Positions 9,501 through 18,010 of a DNA stretch of 64,000 nt are shown here, in pieces (the first letter of the stretch is position 1; each line of letters opens with the position of its first letter). The notes under the pieces were generated by a model. That model was not told where the DNA came from and did not search any database. It was given only the letters and a program-made list of their open reading frames with translations. Location of the stretch: the NCBI GenBank assembly GCA_965216255.1, contig OZ244148.1, positions 2,046,001 to 2,110,000 on the forward strand, written 5' to 3'. This stretch comes from G965216255 sp965216255 (GTDB lineage: Bacteria > Bacteroidota > Rhodothermia > Rhodothermales > Bin80). The translations under genes were made by a program, and so were the position numbers.

Positions 9501-12500
9501 CGATAGTGGTGAGGACGAGCGACGATGTGCTTTCGGAGGAGACGGAGACGTTTGTATTGACGCTGCAGGATCCTGTGGGCGCGGAATTGGCAGTGGGCGC
9601 TGCAGAGGGCACGATACTGGACAATGACGATGCCCCGATGGTGAGTATAGAGGATGCGCCTTCGGTGACGGAGGGAGGGACTTCGGAGTTTACGGTAACA
9701 CTGAGCCGGCAAATCGCCAGCGAGGTCACCGTCAGGTATGCCACGGAGGACGTCACAGCGCGGGCGGGGTCGGACTATTCGGAGGCCAGCGGCACGCTGA
9801 CGTTCACGCCGGGCATGACGGAGCTACTGATTGCGGTGGCCATTACGGATGACGGCTTCGACGAGGAGGACGAGACGTTTCGCATGGTGCTGAGCAATCC
9901 TGTTGCGGCGGGACTGGAGCAGGCGGTGGGCACAGCAACGATCATCGACGATGACGATGCGCCGACGCTGGTGGTAAGCGGCGCGTCGGTATTCGAGCAT
10001 CAAGGCGAGGCCGTGGTGTCGGTGCGCCTGACCTCGGCGAGCGAGGCGGAGGTCCGGGTGCATGTTGCCACGCAAGACGGCACGGCGGCGGCGGGGGCCG
10101 ATTATGCGGCAACCGATATGGAGCTGATCTTTGGGCCCGGCGACACGGAGGAGAGCGTCCGGATCGAGATCCTGGAGGACGATTTGATCGAAGAAGATGA
10201 AACGTTTCAGGTGCAGCTGAGCGGAGCGCAGAACACGGAGCTTGCAACAGACGCGGCCAGCGTGACGATACGGGACAACGACAAGCACTCCGATCTCTTG
10301 ATAGAGGACGCGGTGGTGCCGGAGAACGCGGGCACCGCCACGGTCCGGGTGCGACTCGATCCTGCCCGCAGCACGATGGTGAGCGTGGATTGGGCGACGG
10401 CGGATGGCACGGCGATCGCGAGCACGGACTACGGTGCGGGCAGCGGCGTTGTCATATTCGCGCCGGGCCAGACGGAGCAGGCCATCACTGTCGCTGTGCT
10501 GAACGATGCAGTGGACGAGGAGAGCGAGACGTTTACCGTACGGCTGAGCAATGCGTCGGGAGACGCAAGGGTTGCGCGCAGCACGGCTACGGTGACGATC
10601 CTGGATGATGAAGGCGAAGCGTCGCTGACGGCGACAGACGCAGCGACCGAGGAGGATGCGAACGCAGCGATTGTACGCGTGGCGCTCAGTCGTGTCTCGA
10701 ATGAGGCGGTTACCGTGCGGTATGCGACTTTGGACGGCACGGCAACCGCAGGCGAGGACTATGTGGCGGATACGGGTACGCTCACGATACCGGCGGGGGC
10801 CTCGGAGGAGCGCATTGAGATAAGGATCCTGAATGATCTTCAGGTGGAGGAGGTAGAGGCCTTTACCGTGTCGTTCATGGATCCGGTGGGTGCGGACATA
10901 TCGCGCGGGGTAGCGACAGTGACTATCACAGACGACGACCTGCCGGTTTTATTCATAGACGATGTGGTGGTGGTGGAGGATGACGCGCGGGCCGAGTTCA
11001 CGGCGAGTATTAATGTGGCCTCCATCCGTCCGGTCACGGTGCGGTATGCGAGTTTCGATGGCACGGCGACAGCAGTTGAGGACTACCATCCGGCCTCCGG
11101 GGAGCTCGTGATTGCTCCCGGACAATTGAGCGGGCAGGTGGAGGTGATCGTGATAGAGGATGCTCTTGTGGAAGACGACGAGACTTTCACGCTCGTTTTG
11201 AGCAGTCCCACGGGCGCGGCCCTGGGCGACGCTACAGGCGAGGCCACGATCCAGGACAACGACACGTATCGAATGAGTGTGGATGACGTGACGGTTGAAG
11301 AGGGCGGCGGCGAGGCTCGCTTTACGGTATCGCTGGACCGGGCGAACCCGGTGCAAACCGTAAGGGTGAGTTATGCCACAAGAGACGGCAGTGCGACGGC
11401 GGGGGCCGACTACTTAGCGCGAATGGGCACGCTGGAGATCATGCCGGGGGTCGTGAGCCGAACCATTGGGGTGCCCATTACGGACGACGCGGAGCAAGAG
11501 GGCAGCGAGACCTTCAGGCTCATGCTAAGCAGTGCAGAGAATGCAGAGATTCAGGATGCTGAAGGATTAGGCACGATCGTGGACGACGAAGTGGTGAACC
11601 TCCGGATAGCGGATGCGCGGGCGCAAGAGAATGCGGGCCAGATGGTGTTCGTGGTCCGTCTGGAGGCTGCCAGTCCGGTCGCAGTAAGCACGGCCTACGA
11701 GACGCGGGCAGGTTCGGCGACGGAGGGCGTGGACTACCGCCAGGCAGCCGGTCGTCTCCGGTTCGAGCCCGGGGAGACGCAGAAGACTATCACGGTGGAC
11801 CTCGTGGATGACATCATGGACGAGCCGGATGAGACGTTCACCGTGTTGCTGAGTAGCGCCGAGAACGCGGAGTATGCTTTGCCGGAGGCGACGGGCACGA
11901 TCATCGATGACGACGGTGCTCCGGTGCTGGGAGTGGTGAGCGAGGTGCGTGTGGGTGAAGGGGATGGCAGTGCGGCGTTTGCCGTCACGCTAAGTAACCC
12001 TGGTTCTTTGGAGGTAACGGCCACGTACGCGACGATGAACGGCACGGCCATGGCAAGACAGGACTACGAGGCCGCCACGGGGACGCTGCGCATCGCGCCC
12101 GGTGAGACCAAAGGCACGATCACGGTGCCCATTCTGGAGGACAACGTAAAAGAGGAAGACGAGACGTTTACGCTTGCGCTCAGCGGCGCGCAGAACGCGA
12201 GTCTGGGCTCGGCCACGGGCACGGGCACGATTGTGGACAACGACGCGGTGCCGACCCTGAGCATTGGCGATATAGTCATGCAGGAGAGTGCAGCCAGCGC
12301 GGCCTTTACGGTGACGCTCAGCGAACAGAGCACGATGGCGGTGCGGGTGGAGTATGCCACCGAGGACGACACTGCGACCTCGGGCGCAGACTACACCGAG
12401 ACGATCGGCACGCTGCGCATCGCGCCCGGCGAGACCGCAGGCATGATAACAGTACCCATTCTGGCAGACGATCTGGACGAGGAAGACGAGACATTTTTGG

Positions 12501-14503
12501 TAAAGCTGAGCGGGGCAGAGCATGCCGAGATTACTGACGGCACGGGCCGGGGCACGATCACGGATGACGACGAGACGGTCACGATCAGCATCCATGACGG
12601 GAGGGCACCGGAGGATGCGGGCTTGCTGCACCTTCCGGTACGGCTGAGCCGGAAGAGTTCGCGCGTGGTGAGCGTCTTTTTCGAGAGTTCGGATATTTCG
12701 GCGGAGGCGGGCCGGGACTACACGTCTTCACGCGGCATCGTAGTCTTCGAAGGCGGGAGTACGGAGGGGGTAGTGACGATCACGGTGCTGGAGGACGAAC
12801 TGGACGAGGAGGCGGAGGAGACGTTTCAGGTGACGCTTTTGCAGGCGACGAATGCGGCCATTGCGCGCGCAGCGGCCACCGGCACGATCGTGGACAACGA
12901 CGGGATGCCGCTTCTTCGGATCGGCGACATCACCGCCAGCGAGAACGGGGGCGAGGCGGTGTTCACGGTGAGTCTCTCGGTGCCGAGCATGCGAATGGTT
13001 AGCGCCACGTACCGGACTTTCGACGGCACAGCCCAGGCGGGCACGGACTATGTCATGGCGTCCGGCACGCTCACGTTTGCACCGGGAGAAGTGGAGCAAG
13101 AAGTGCGTGTGCGGCTGATCCGGGACGAGCGGGACTGGCGAGAGGAGACGTTTTCTCTCGCATTGGAATCGGCCTGGAATGCGACGCTGGAGGATGCCAT
13201 TGCCACCGCGACCATTGTGGAGGAAGCCTCCATTGAGGAAGGCGTGCTCGCGGCCCATCTCGCGCGGTTTGCGCGCACGGCATCGGGGCACGTCGTGGAG
13301 GCGATGGCAGAGCGACTGCGGTGGCTCGACATCGATCCCGCCTGCACGCCCGTATCCGGAGAGAGCCTGCAGGCGATGCGGTACGCCAATCCGAACTGGG
13401 ATCCGTCAGCGGCAGAGCTGCTCTCGGGCTGCGGTCTGGCGGCCAGTAGCGGCGCATTCAGCGTGTGGGGCCGGGGGGCGTTCACGCGGGTGAGCGGCAA
13501 AGAGGGATCGATGTCACTAAGCGCGGATGTCACGACAGCAGCGCTCGGCGCGGACTACCGTTGGAAGAGCGGTCTCATGGCGGGGCTTCTTCTGGCGCAC
13601 AGCCAGGCTTCGGGCACGTTCGAGGCGTATGCGGCGGAGGGCAAGACAGGCTCGATGCTCACGGGCGTTTATCCGTATGTGAGTTACCACCTGCCCTCAG
13701 ACAACATATGGGCGCTGGCGGGCCTGGGGCGCGGCTCGACGGAGGTTGACGGCGCGGAGCGTAGGGAGGCGGACCTTGGCTCAAGCCTCGTGGCAGCAGG
13801 CGCCACCGGGACGCTGGCGAGCGGCCACAGGGCGCGGCTTTCGTACGAGGCGGATGCCTTTCTTGCGCGCGCCGAGGCACAAGCGAAGATCAGTGTCAGC
13901 CGCCTTCGGGCGGGACTGGAAGGCAGCGTGGTGCTTAGCCGGTCAATACATCCGTATCTGGAGGCCGCGCTCAGGCGGGACGGCCGGGACGCGGAAACGG
14001 GGCTGGGTCTCGAAGTGGGGGGCGGTCTGCGCGTGGCGCGTCCGGGCGGCAGATTGCGGGCGGAAATGAGTTCGCGCGGCCTGGTGACGCATGCGGTCGA
14101 GGGGCTGGCGGAATGGGGCGTGGCGGCGGCACTGCGTTACGGCGAGCCGCAAGGGCTCGGGCTCACTGCGGAGATACGCCCGGTATGGGGTCCGGCCCAA
14201 TCGGGCGGCAAGCAGGCGCTGTGGCGCCACGACTCCGTAGTGGAAGCGGCGATCAGCCCGCCCGGCCAGAAGCGCCTGGAGGTGCTCTTTGGCTACGGCA
14301 CCCTGCTGGCGAAAGAAATCGGCCTGGCAAAGCCGGTCCTCGCTGTGGTCCTGCGCGAGCGCGGCCGGGACTACCGCCTCGGCTACGAAGTCAGAATGCA
14401 GAACGGACTGGCGCTTTCCGCATCCGGCACCGCTCGGGAAACCGCCAATCCCTGGCAGACTGTCGACTACGGTATCAGCGCACATGCAACGCTGCGGTGG
14501 TGA
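6590..14503 (+). CDS. Giant Calx-beta repeat surface protein with C-terminal autotransporter-like beta-barrel
   Basis: A 2637-residue predicted surface adhesin. A hydrophobic export segment (AFIVFLTFLAAGLNPG) ends near residue 48. From about residue 83 to 2210 I count 19 tandem domains of roughly 105-115 residues. Seventeen are Calx-beta-like (core DGTATAGxDY, then PG, then ExETF, closing TIxDDD), two of them divergent. Two, at about residues 357-463 and 581-682, are of the NW type (TFTxENWxxDQTVTVTA). The Asp-rich loops predict calcium binding. Residues from about 2285 form a beta-barrel-like domain ending in ATLRW, with the terminal aromatic residue typical of outer-membrane proteins. AGGAAG and GAGAGGA lie just before the ATG; another ATG eight codons later (MRFVWSRG) is possible. 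No secretion partner gene is adjacent. Calcium binding and adhesion are family-level expectations. Confidence 0.88.
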   Translation: MAASGRNMRFVWSRGSADAHLFLCLPWTRAFIVFLTFLAAGLNPGQVSGTEEASTLFQSGVESAESVPPEAADIEVDDNGPPVLVVESVVRVEEWAGTAAFSITLSFASAFEVSAAYATMDGTAMAGADYVGVSGTLRIAPGDTVGVILVPILDDNGIEGEEMFMLTLSGVQNAVLGSATSLGMIVDNESVASTRINGWVAGEDAPNTVSRVTPSGQSAVDELHIAESMSMGMVLESNGACTDLAPQGYVYSFSEGERCTGVIICTRPEGSPALKDYHVTAGYEGVTATPGVDFILPNPIRLLFQKGNTVSQPAVVDYEILQDVLIEENEEFIGYCEGENGVRGSLGWHLIWDDDRGLVVDPTQLDVDEGDDDGEDFTVHLHTQPTSDVTVVISGHAGTDVRLSDATLIFTSENWETDQTVTVTAMQDEDDEDDAVTLTVSASGGGLDPALNFVNVDIRVFDDGYTQPVLELYGNSAAEGSSWLQVFVGLSKVGREDVTVNFKIKSEAGDTATEGDDYTSIDDGSITLLAGDRYGFTFVTLVNDFEVEDDETFSFTVTAASGADLPDDVTATQTIVDDDYPLYLVVEEGDAKGEDIPLRPPWQPISDVTVTLTGHAGTDVRLSSETRIFTPENWEEDQTVTVTAVHDDDAVDDEETLTLTASGGGFEGVIAMVAVTIIDDDEALTLRIADTQPVSESAGEAVFEVTLSRQIASDVTVRYATEDVTARAGSDYSEASGTLTFTPGMTELLIAVAITDDGFDEEDETFRMVLSNPVAAGLEQAVGTATIIDNDDAPTVSIEDAPSVTEGVDAVFAVKLSEASGQEVRVPYATSDATATAGQDYEAAVGGSLVIPAGKTDTTIVVGTSDDVLSEETETFTLTLQDPVGADLAVGAAEGTGTILDNDDAPTVSIEDAPSVTEGVDAVFAVKLSEASGREVTVPYATSDATATAGQDYEAVVGGSLVIPAGKTDTTIVVRTSDDVLSEETETFVLTLQDPVGAELAVGAAEGTILDNDDAPMVSIEDAPSVTEGGTSEFTVTLSRQIASEVTVRYATEDVTARAGSDYSEASGTLTFTPGMTELLIAVAITDDGFDEEDETFRMVLSNPVAAGLEQAVGTATIIDDDDAPTLVVSGASVFEHQGEAVVSVRLTSASEAEVRVHVATQDGTAAAGADYAATDMELIFGPGDTEESVRIEILEDDLIEEDETFQVQLSGAQNTELATDAASVTIRDNDKHSDLLIEDAVVPENAGTATVRVRLDPARSTMVSVDWATADGTAIASTDYGAGSGVVIFAPGQTEQAITVAVLNDAVDEESETFTVRLSNASGDARVARSTATVTILDDEGEASLTATDAATEEDANAAIVRVALSRVSNEAVTVRYATLDGTATAGEDYVADTGTLTIPAGASEERIEIRILNDLQVEEVEAFTVSFMDPVGADISRGVATVTITDDDLPVLFIDDVVVVEDDARAEFTASINVASIRPVTVRYASFDGTATAVEDYHPASGELVIAPGQLSGQVEVIVIEDALVEDDETFTLVLSSPTGAALGDATGEATIQDNDTYRMSVDDVTVEEGGGEARFTVSLDRANPVQTVRVSYATRDGSATAGADYLARMGTLEIMPGVVSRTIGVPITDDAEQEGSETFRLMLSSAENAEIQDAEGLGTIVDDEVVNLRIADARAQENAGQMVFVVRLEAASPVAVSTAYETRAGSATEGVDYRQAAGRLRFEPGETQKTITVDLVDDIMDEPDETFTVLLSSAENAEYALPEATGTIIDDDGAPVLGVVSEVRVGEGDGSAAFAVTLSNPGSLEVTATYATMNGTAMARQDYEAATGTLRIAPGETKGTITVPILEDNVKEEDETFTLALSGAQNASLGSATGTGTIVDNDAVPTLSIGDIVMQESAASAAFTVTLSEQSTMAVRVEYATEDDTATSGADYTETIGTLRIAPGETAGMITVPILADDLDEEDETFLVKLSGAEHAEITDGTGRGTITDDDETVTISIHDGRAPEDAGLLHLPVRLSRKSSRVVSVFFESSDISAEAGRDYTSSRGIVVFEGGSTEGVVTITVLEDELDEEAEETFQVTLLQATNAAIARAAATGTIVDNDGMPLLRIGDITASENGGEAVFTVSLSVPSMRMVSATYRTFDGTAQAGTDYVMASGTLTFAPGEVEQEVRVRLIRDERDWREETFSLALESAWNATLEDAIATATIVEEASIEEGVLAAHLARFARTASGHVVEAMAERLRWLDIDPACTPVSGESLQAMRYANPNWDPSAAELLSGCGLAASSGAFSVWGRGAFTRVSGKEGSMSLSADVTTAALGADYRWKSGLMAGLLLAHSQASGTFEAYAAEGKTGSMLTGVYPYVSYHLPSDNIWALAGLGRGSTEVDGAERREADLGSSLVAAGATGTLASGHRARLSYEADAFLARAEAQAKISVSRLRAGLEGSVVLSRSIHPYLEAALRRDGRDAETGLGLEVGGGLRVARPGGRLRAEMSSRGLVTHAVEGLAEWGVAAALRYGEPQGLGLTAEIRPVWGPAQSGGKQALWRHDSVVEAAISPPGQKRLEVLFGYGTLLAKEIGLAKPVLAVVLRERGRDYRLGYEVRMQNGLALSASGTARETANPWQTVDYGISAHATLRW
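8708..9966 (+). repeat. Near-identical long internal repeats within the adhesin gene
   Basis: The block 8708-8973 recurs at 9701-9966 with about four base differences over 266 bases, exactly 993 bases (331 codons) apart. Between them, two adjacent domains at 8966-9301 (336 bases) and 9302-9631 (330 bases) are also almost identical to each other. The other domains of the protein share only motif-level similarity. This indicates recent duplication or gene conversion within the array. Confidence 0.85.
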
Positions 14504-14620
14504 CGGTACAGGTTAAACCGACGGTTCCTCATGGATTTACGTCACATGTCAATGAATACTTAACACAACTCCGAACCTTGGAATTCGACCTACGACGATG
14601 CCGGGGGCCAGCGCTCACGA

Positions 14621-14985
14621 GTGGCGCCTGTCAAGGGCGCACGCACGCAGCGGGCGCTCGAGGTGTTCACTAAACGGTCTCTGGCACAAGAAGATTACGT
14701 GGCGCTGTGGATGGACGCCGCCTTCTTTCAGGGCACGCCGTTCGTCTTTTGTATGGGGGCCACCACCATCGAGGGCGCAATGGGCTTTACGGAGTCGACA
14801 CTGAACAATAGAGGCGCCCTGGAGCGGATGCTGCAGCACCTCATCGAACTTGGCACTGGCCCCAGGGGCCTGGGTTGCGTGATGTCCGGGGGCTCTACTC
14901 GGCCCTGCAGAAGCACTTTGGGGCGTCTCTGAAGCTGCAGAGGTGTTTAGAAGCTTCAAAGGGTCCCCGGCTATCTGCCCGAACC
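14621..14985 (+). pseudogene. IS256 (mutator-type) transposase remnant
   Basis: Frame one reads DYVALWMDAAFFQ then VFCMGATTIEGAMGF and LERMLQHLIELG. This matches the IS256 core around the first catalytic Asp (VALxLDGK, xxALGxTxxGxK, LxxLxxRG). The similarity then shifts frame to GLYSALQKHFGASLKLQRC (family: GLRKALREVFGxxxxVQRC) and shifts again to VPGYLPE (family: VxSYLP). At least two frameshifts and missing ends make this a dead fragment. It begins about 120 bases after the adhesin stop. Confidence 0.6.
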
Positions 14986-15079
14986 CAACTTCGTCATTTT
15001 GGGAACCCACTGTTGCCCAAGGGGGGCGAATACAGGCACTCCCAGCCTATTTTCGCTCTTTTCGGGCACTTTTTGCCGT

Positions 15080-15247
15080 TACTTGGCCTACGGACGTTCG
15101 AAGCAAAAGCGTTCCGATTGTCCGCTGGTCACGCTCGGGCTGGTCCTCGATGGCACGGGCTTCCCGCGCACCTGCGACATCTTGCCAGGCTCGGGGCCCG
15201 GCACGCTTAAGGAGGCTATCGAGCGGGCGAAGCCCTCGAGCTGGCCG
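15080..15247 (+). pseudogene. IS1634-family transposase fragment, first subtype
   Basis: A short frame reading YLAYGRSKQKRSDCPLVTLG then LVLDGTGFPRTCDI matches the DDE-region block of IS1634-like transposases of the RSKxKRSDCPLVTLGLVLD subtype. Both ends are gone, and the expected GNxxExxTL continuation is changed to GSGPGTL. It abuts a second IS1634-type fragment of a different subtype, so the two are unlikely to be pieces of one copy. Confidence 0.6.
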
Positions 15248-15959
15248 AGCATGGTTATCCCCGGGACAAGAAATAGATCGTCTTCGGCCTGCTCACCGGC
15301 AAAGACGGCTGCCCCGTGGCCGTGGAAGTCTTGGCAATACGGCTGATTCCTACACACTGGCTCCTCAGATTGCCAAGAACCAGCAACAGTTCGACCTCCG
15401 GCGCATCGTGCTCGTAGAGGACCGCGGCCTGCGAACCAAGGCCCGCAAACGCAAAGAGGTCAAAGCCGCCCGGACTGGATTTCGGCCTCAGGAAGAGCGG
15501 CATTCGCAAAATAGTGGAAGCGGAGGGCCTGCAGCTGTCCCTTTTCGACGAACAAGGCTTGGCGGAAATCACCACCGCCGTCTACCCGGGTGAGCGGATC
15601 GTCCTGTGCCGCAATCCGCTACGGGCCAGGGAGTCGGCGTATAACCGCGAAAGACTGCTGGCTGTGAAACGCAGGGCGAACTCGTATCAGGTGCACCGCT
15701 ACACGGAGATGGCACTGGGAAAAAGCTAAAGCGCATCCCTTATGCAGAGCATCTCCCGAAGCTCCGTGCAGCCCTGCAGGAAAGCATGTGCAAATCCTCG
15801 AATAACACAATATCCAACCATTTGCGGCAACGACCCGTCAACTAACTTCGGCGCAATGGCCTGTTAATCGGCAAGGAGCGCGTCTCCTTCACGATGCTTG
15901 GAGCGATGACCGACATCCAGGCCCGCGCCTTTGATCTGCTGAAAGTGAAGGTCCGGTAG
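15238..15959 (+). pseudogene. IS1634-family transposase fragment, second subtype, frameshifted
   Basis: Starts as HGYPRDKK, a stop, then IVFGLLTGKDGCPVAVEV. It shifts frame to NTADSYTLAPQIAKNQQQFD and IVLVEDRGLRTKAR, then shifts again to SGIRKIVEAEGLQLSLFDEQ and YPGERIVLCRNPL. A C-terminal trace (LLIGKERVSFTMLGAM, DIQARAFDLLKVKVR) ends at a TAG near 15957-15959. This order and wording match the common IS1634-type transposase (QIVFGLL, GNTADPxTL, VGDRGM, LQLSLFDE). The stop, the frameshifts and the missing N terminus make it non-functional. Confidence 0.72.
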
Positions 15960-16553
15960 CGAATGTACCCAGCAAAGTGCCTTCTACGGGTCAGAGTTTA
16001 AATAACTAGGCCATCAATAGCCTAACGTTATTAGGATAACTGTCTAATAATATTTATTATGATTGATAAAAATTCCTAAATATCTTCTATACATGAGGTT
16101 AGCGAGAAGGGAACTTCCGTCAGATAACGTCCCTTATCGAACAAATTTCCCCCGGACCTTGTCCACCAGAGCCGACAACAAGGGTCATCTGACCCGATTC
16201 GGGGATGCATTCACACAGTGGACCGTGCGATCTCCACCATGAATCATTCGTTTGGAATTGACTTCGATGCCTGAAATTGCGCCCAAGAGCTTGGTATCCT
16301 CTGCGCCCATCCCCGAGTCGAAAAATTCCCCTGAATTCGGCAGGTGCGCATTCTTGCCGCGGCAGGATCTGCGATGTGTGACCGGAATGGGCTTTTGCAT
16401 GCGCGCCGGCAATAGTGCATGTAACCCCTCCCCGCTATCGACCCGCGTTATTGCTACGACAGGACCTGCCGCTGCATCGAGTCTGCCCAACCGCCCGTTT
16501 CTGGTACAAACGTCACCCTACAGGTAGGCGACACCCTTCCCCGGTCTTCGTAG
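15960..16553. other. Gene-free stretch with an AT-rich core
   Basis: About 590 bases between the transposase graveyard and the propeller remnant. Bases 16000-16110 are strikingly AT-rich compared with the surroundings (runs such as AATAATATTTATTATG). A small inverted pair, TAGGC and GCCTA, lies near 16011-16028. Open frames here have no recognisable motif. It may be the non-coding end of a lost insertion sequence. Confidence 0.4.
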
Positions 16554-17699
16554 CTACACGTCAATCTCGAATGCTACAACATACTCGGCGCCGGATTCCA
16601 CGTCTCGAAACGTTCCGTAGGCTTTGCCTGATCGTACGGCCATTAGGGTTACGCTGACTGGCAACTCTGTGGAGGCAAAGACCGAACCATTGCCATCCAG
16701 AATCGACCACTCCGCAGTTGTCAATCCCTCGGCGACACTGGGCCGCATCCAAATGCGTCCGTGATCATCTACGACGAACGTGCTGTAGGCCGGCTTGGTG
16801 TCAGGCAGTTCAGCATCAATAACCACTTGCCTGCCACTCTTGGAGGTGATCGAAGCCAAAAGGGCATCCATGTCTTTGTTCGTTACCTGGACCGGACTGT
16901 GCTGCCGCGCAATTGAGCGCTGCTCTCTTCCGTCAAGGCCGATAACCCGTATGTCTACGGCATCATTCCATCCCGCATAGACCCGTTTATCCGGACCGTA
17001 TCGGACGGTGGGCTTTCGGCCAAACGGAAGGGGCCGGATCGAAATTCCCCCTTCATAAACCGAAACGATGGCCTCGGAATGCGGCACCTTATGCAGAAGA
17101 CGGATCACTTATCCTCGCCAATCCACGAGGTTCACCAGATCCTCCCGTGCATCGTGCGGCGCTATGCCTGTGCCCGCGGAGGCATGAAAGGGTGCAACGT
17201 ATTGCAAGACCGCTCCTGCTTCAGACACTCCTACAAGACTGATGGGCATAGAGAAATCATCTCCATGGACCATCACGGTATAGACCAGCTGGCGCCCGCT
17301 TGGTTCAAATGCCGACATCCGATCCAGACTCCAGTCAAAAACGAAGATGGAATCACCTAGCCCGATGTAAATGTCGCGTATCGACTTGAATTCGCCGGGG
17401 CCTTCACCGTCCCTGCCAATTGCGGTATCGAGCTCACCCTCTCCAGAGAATACGTACACGGAAGTGCCGCGCCACTCCCCTACAAAGATCTGGCCTGTCG
17501 AATTCACCGCAATACTCGAGATGCTCCCAAAGAGCACGGTGTCCCCACGCGCCTCATCGCCCAGCCGCAGCACCTCCGACAATACTACATTGTGCCCTTC
17601 CCCAAGGGATCCGCTATCCTGCCCCAGGCACACCGAGGACGTAAGGCCTATCAAGATCCAGCTCAGAGCACGGACTATGTCTAATGGCATGCGTTCCAT
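16554..17699 (-). pseudogene. Six-bladed beta-propeller secreted protein split by one in-frame TAA
   Basis: One reading frame of about 380 codons interrupted by a single TAA at 17109-17111. The upstream half starts at 17699 with a good AGGAGGA ribosome site eight bases before the ATG. It carries a signal peptide (IVRALSWILIGLTSSVCLGQ), blade motifs (SSIAVNSTGQIFVGEW) and the GEGPGEF loop typical of Bacteroidota/Rhodothermota six-bladed propellers. The downstream half continues in the same frame immediately after the stop (VIRLLHKVPHSEAIVSVYEG) with further blades (STFVVDDHGRIWMRPS) to the C terminus. Expected location is periplasmic or surface; the function of this family is mostly unknown. 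The stop could be a true inactivating mutation, a sequencing error, or readthrough. Confidence 0.72.
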
Positions 17700-18010
17700 G
17701 GTCGAGCTCCTCCTTCAATTCACGATCGAGAATTACGGGTTGAGCCGGTACATGGCAAGACCGGCCAACACCCAGCACGGCTCTAACGCTGGCGCCATCG
17801 CAATTGGTTTCCCGCTGCCGAACCGGCAACCGTTTTGCACGGCGGGGTTTCGAGCGTCACACAAGCGATGCCCAAGCCTTTCGGTCTGGGTGATCCTATA
17901 ACCTATTGCTTGGGGTCTTGGCCCCATTGCCGGACTGAGACTTCCTTGGTCCTCCGGGACCCGCCTTGCCCGCCGCTTTCCGCAGGCTTGCATTTGGCCT
18001 CGGGCGGACA
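17700..18010. other. Intergenic gap, no supported gene
   Basis: About 310 bases between the propeller start and the end of the DapA-like gene. It holds the propeller ribosome site at its left edge. The remaining open frames are Arg/Pro-rich and unrecognised. No T-run terminator is visible after the DapA-like stop. Confidence 0.45.

Noticed and set aside
8831..9712. Long open frame on the minus strand opposite the adhesin
   Set aside because: Arg/His/Leu-rich antisense shadow of the Calx-beta codons, with no ribosome site or motif.
8708..9966. Regular direct repeats that might suggest a CRISPR array
   Set aside because: Unit length is about 330 bases, the sequence is one open coding frame, and there are no short spacers; these are protein domains.
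16185..16490. Minus-strand frame upstream of the transposase remnants
   Set aside because: Natural length but no motif, no plausible start signal, and it overlaps an equally open plus-strand frame.
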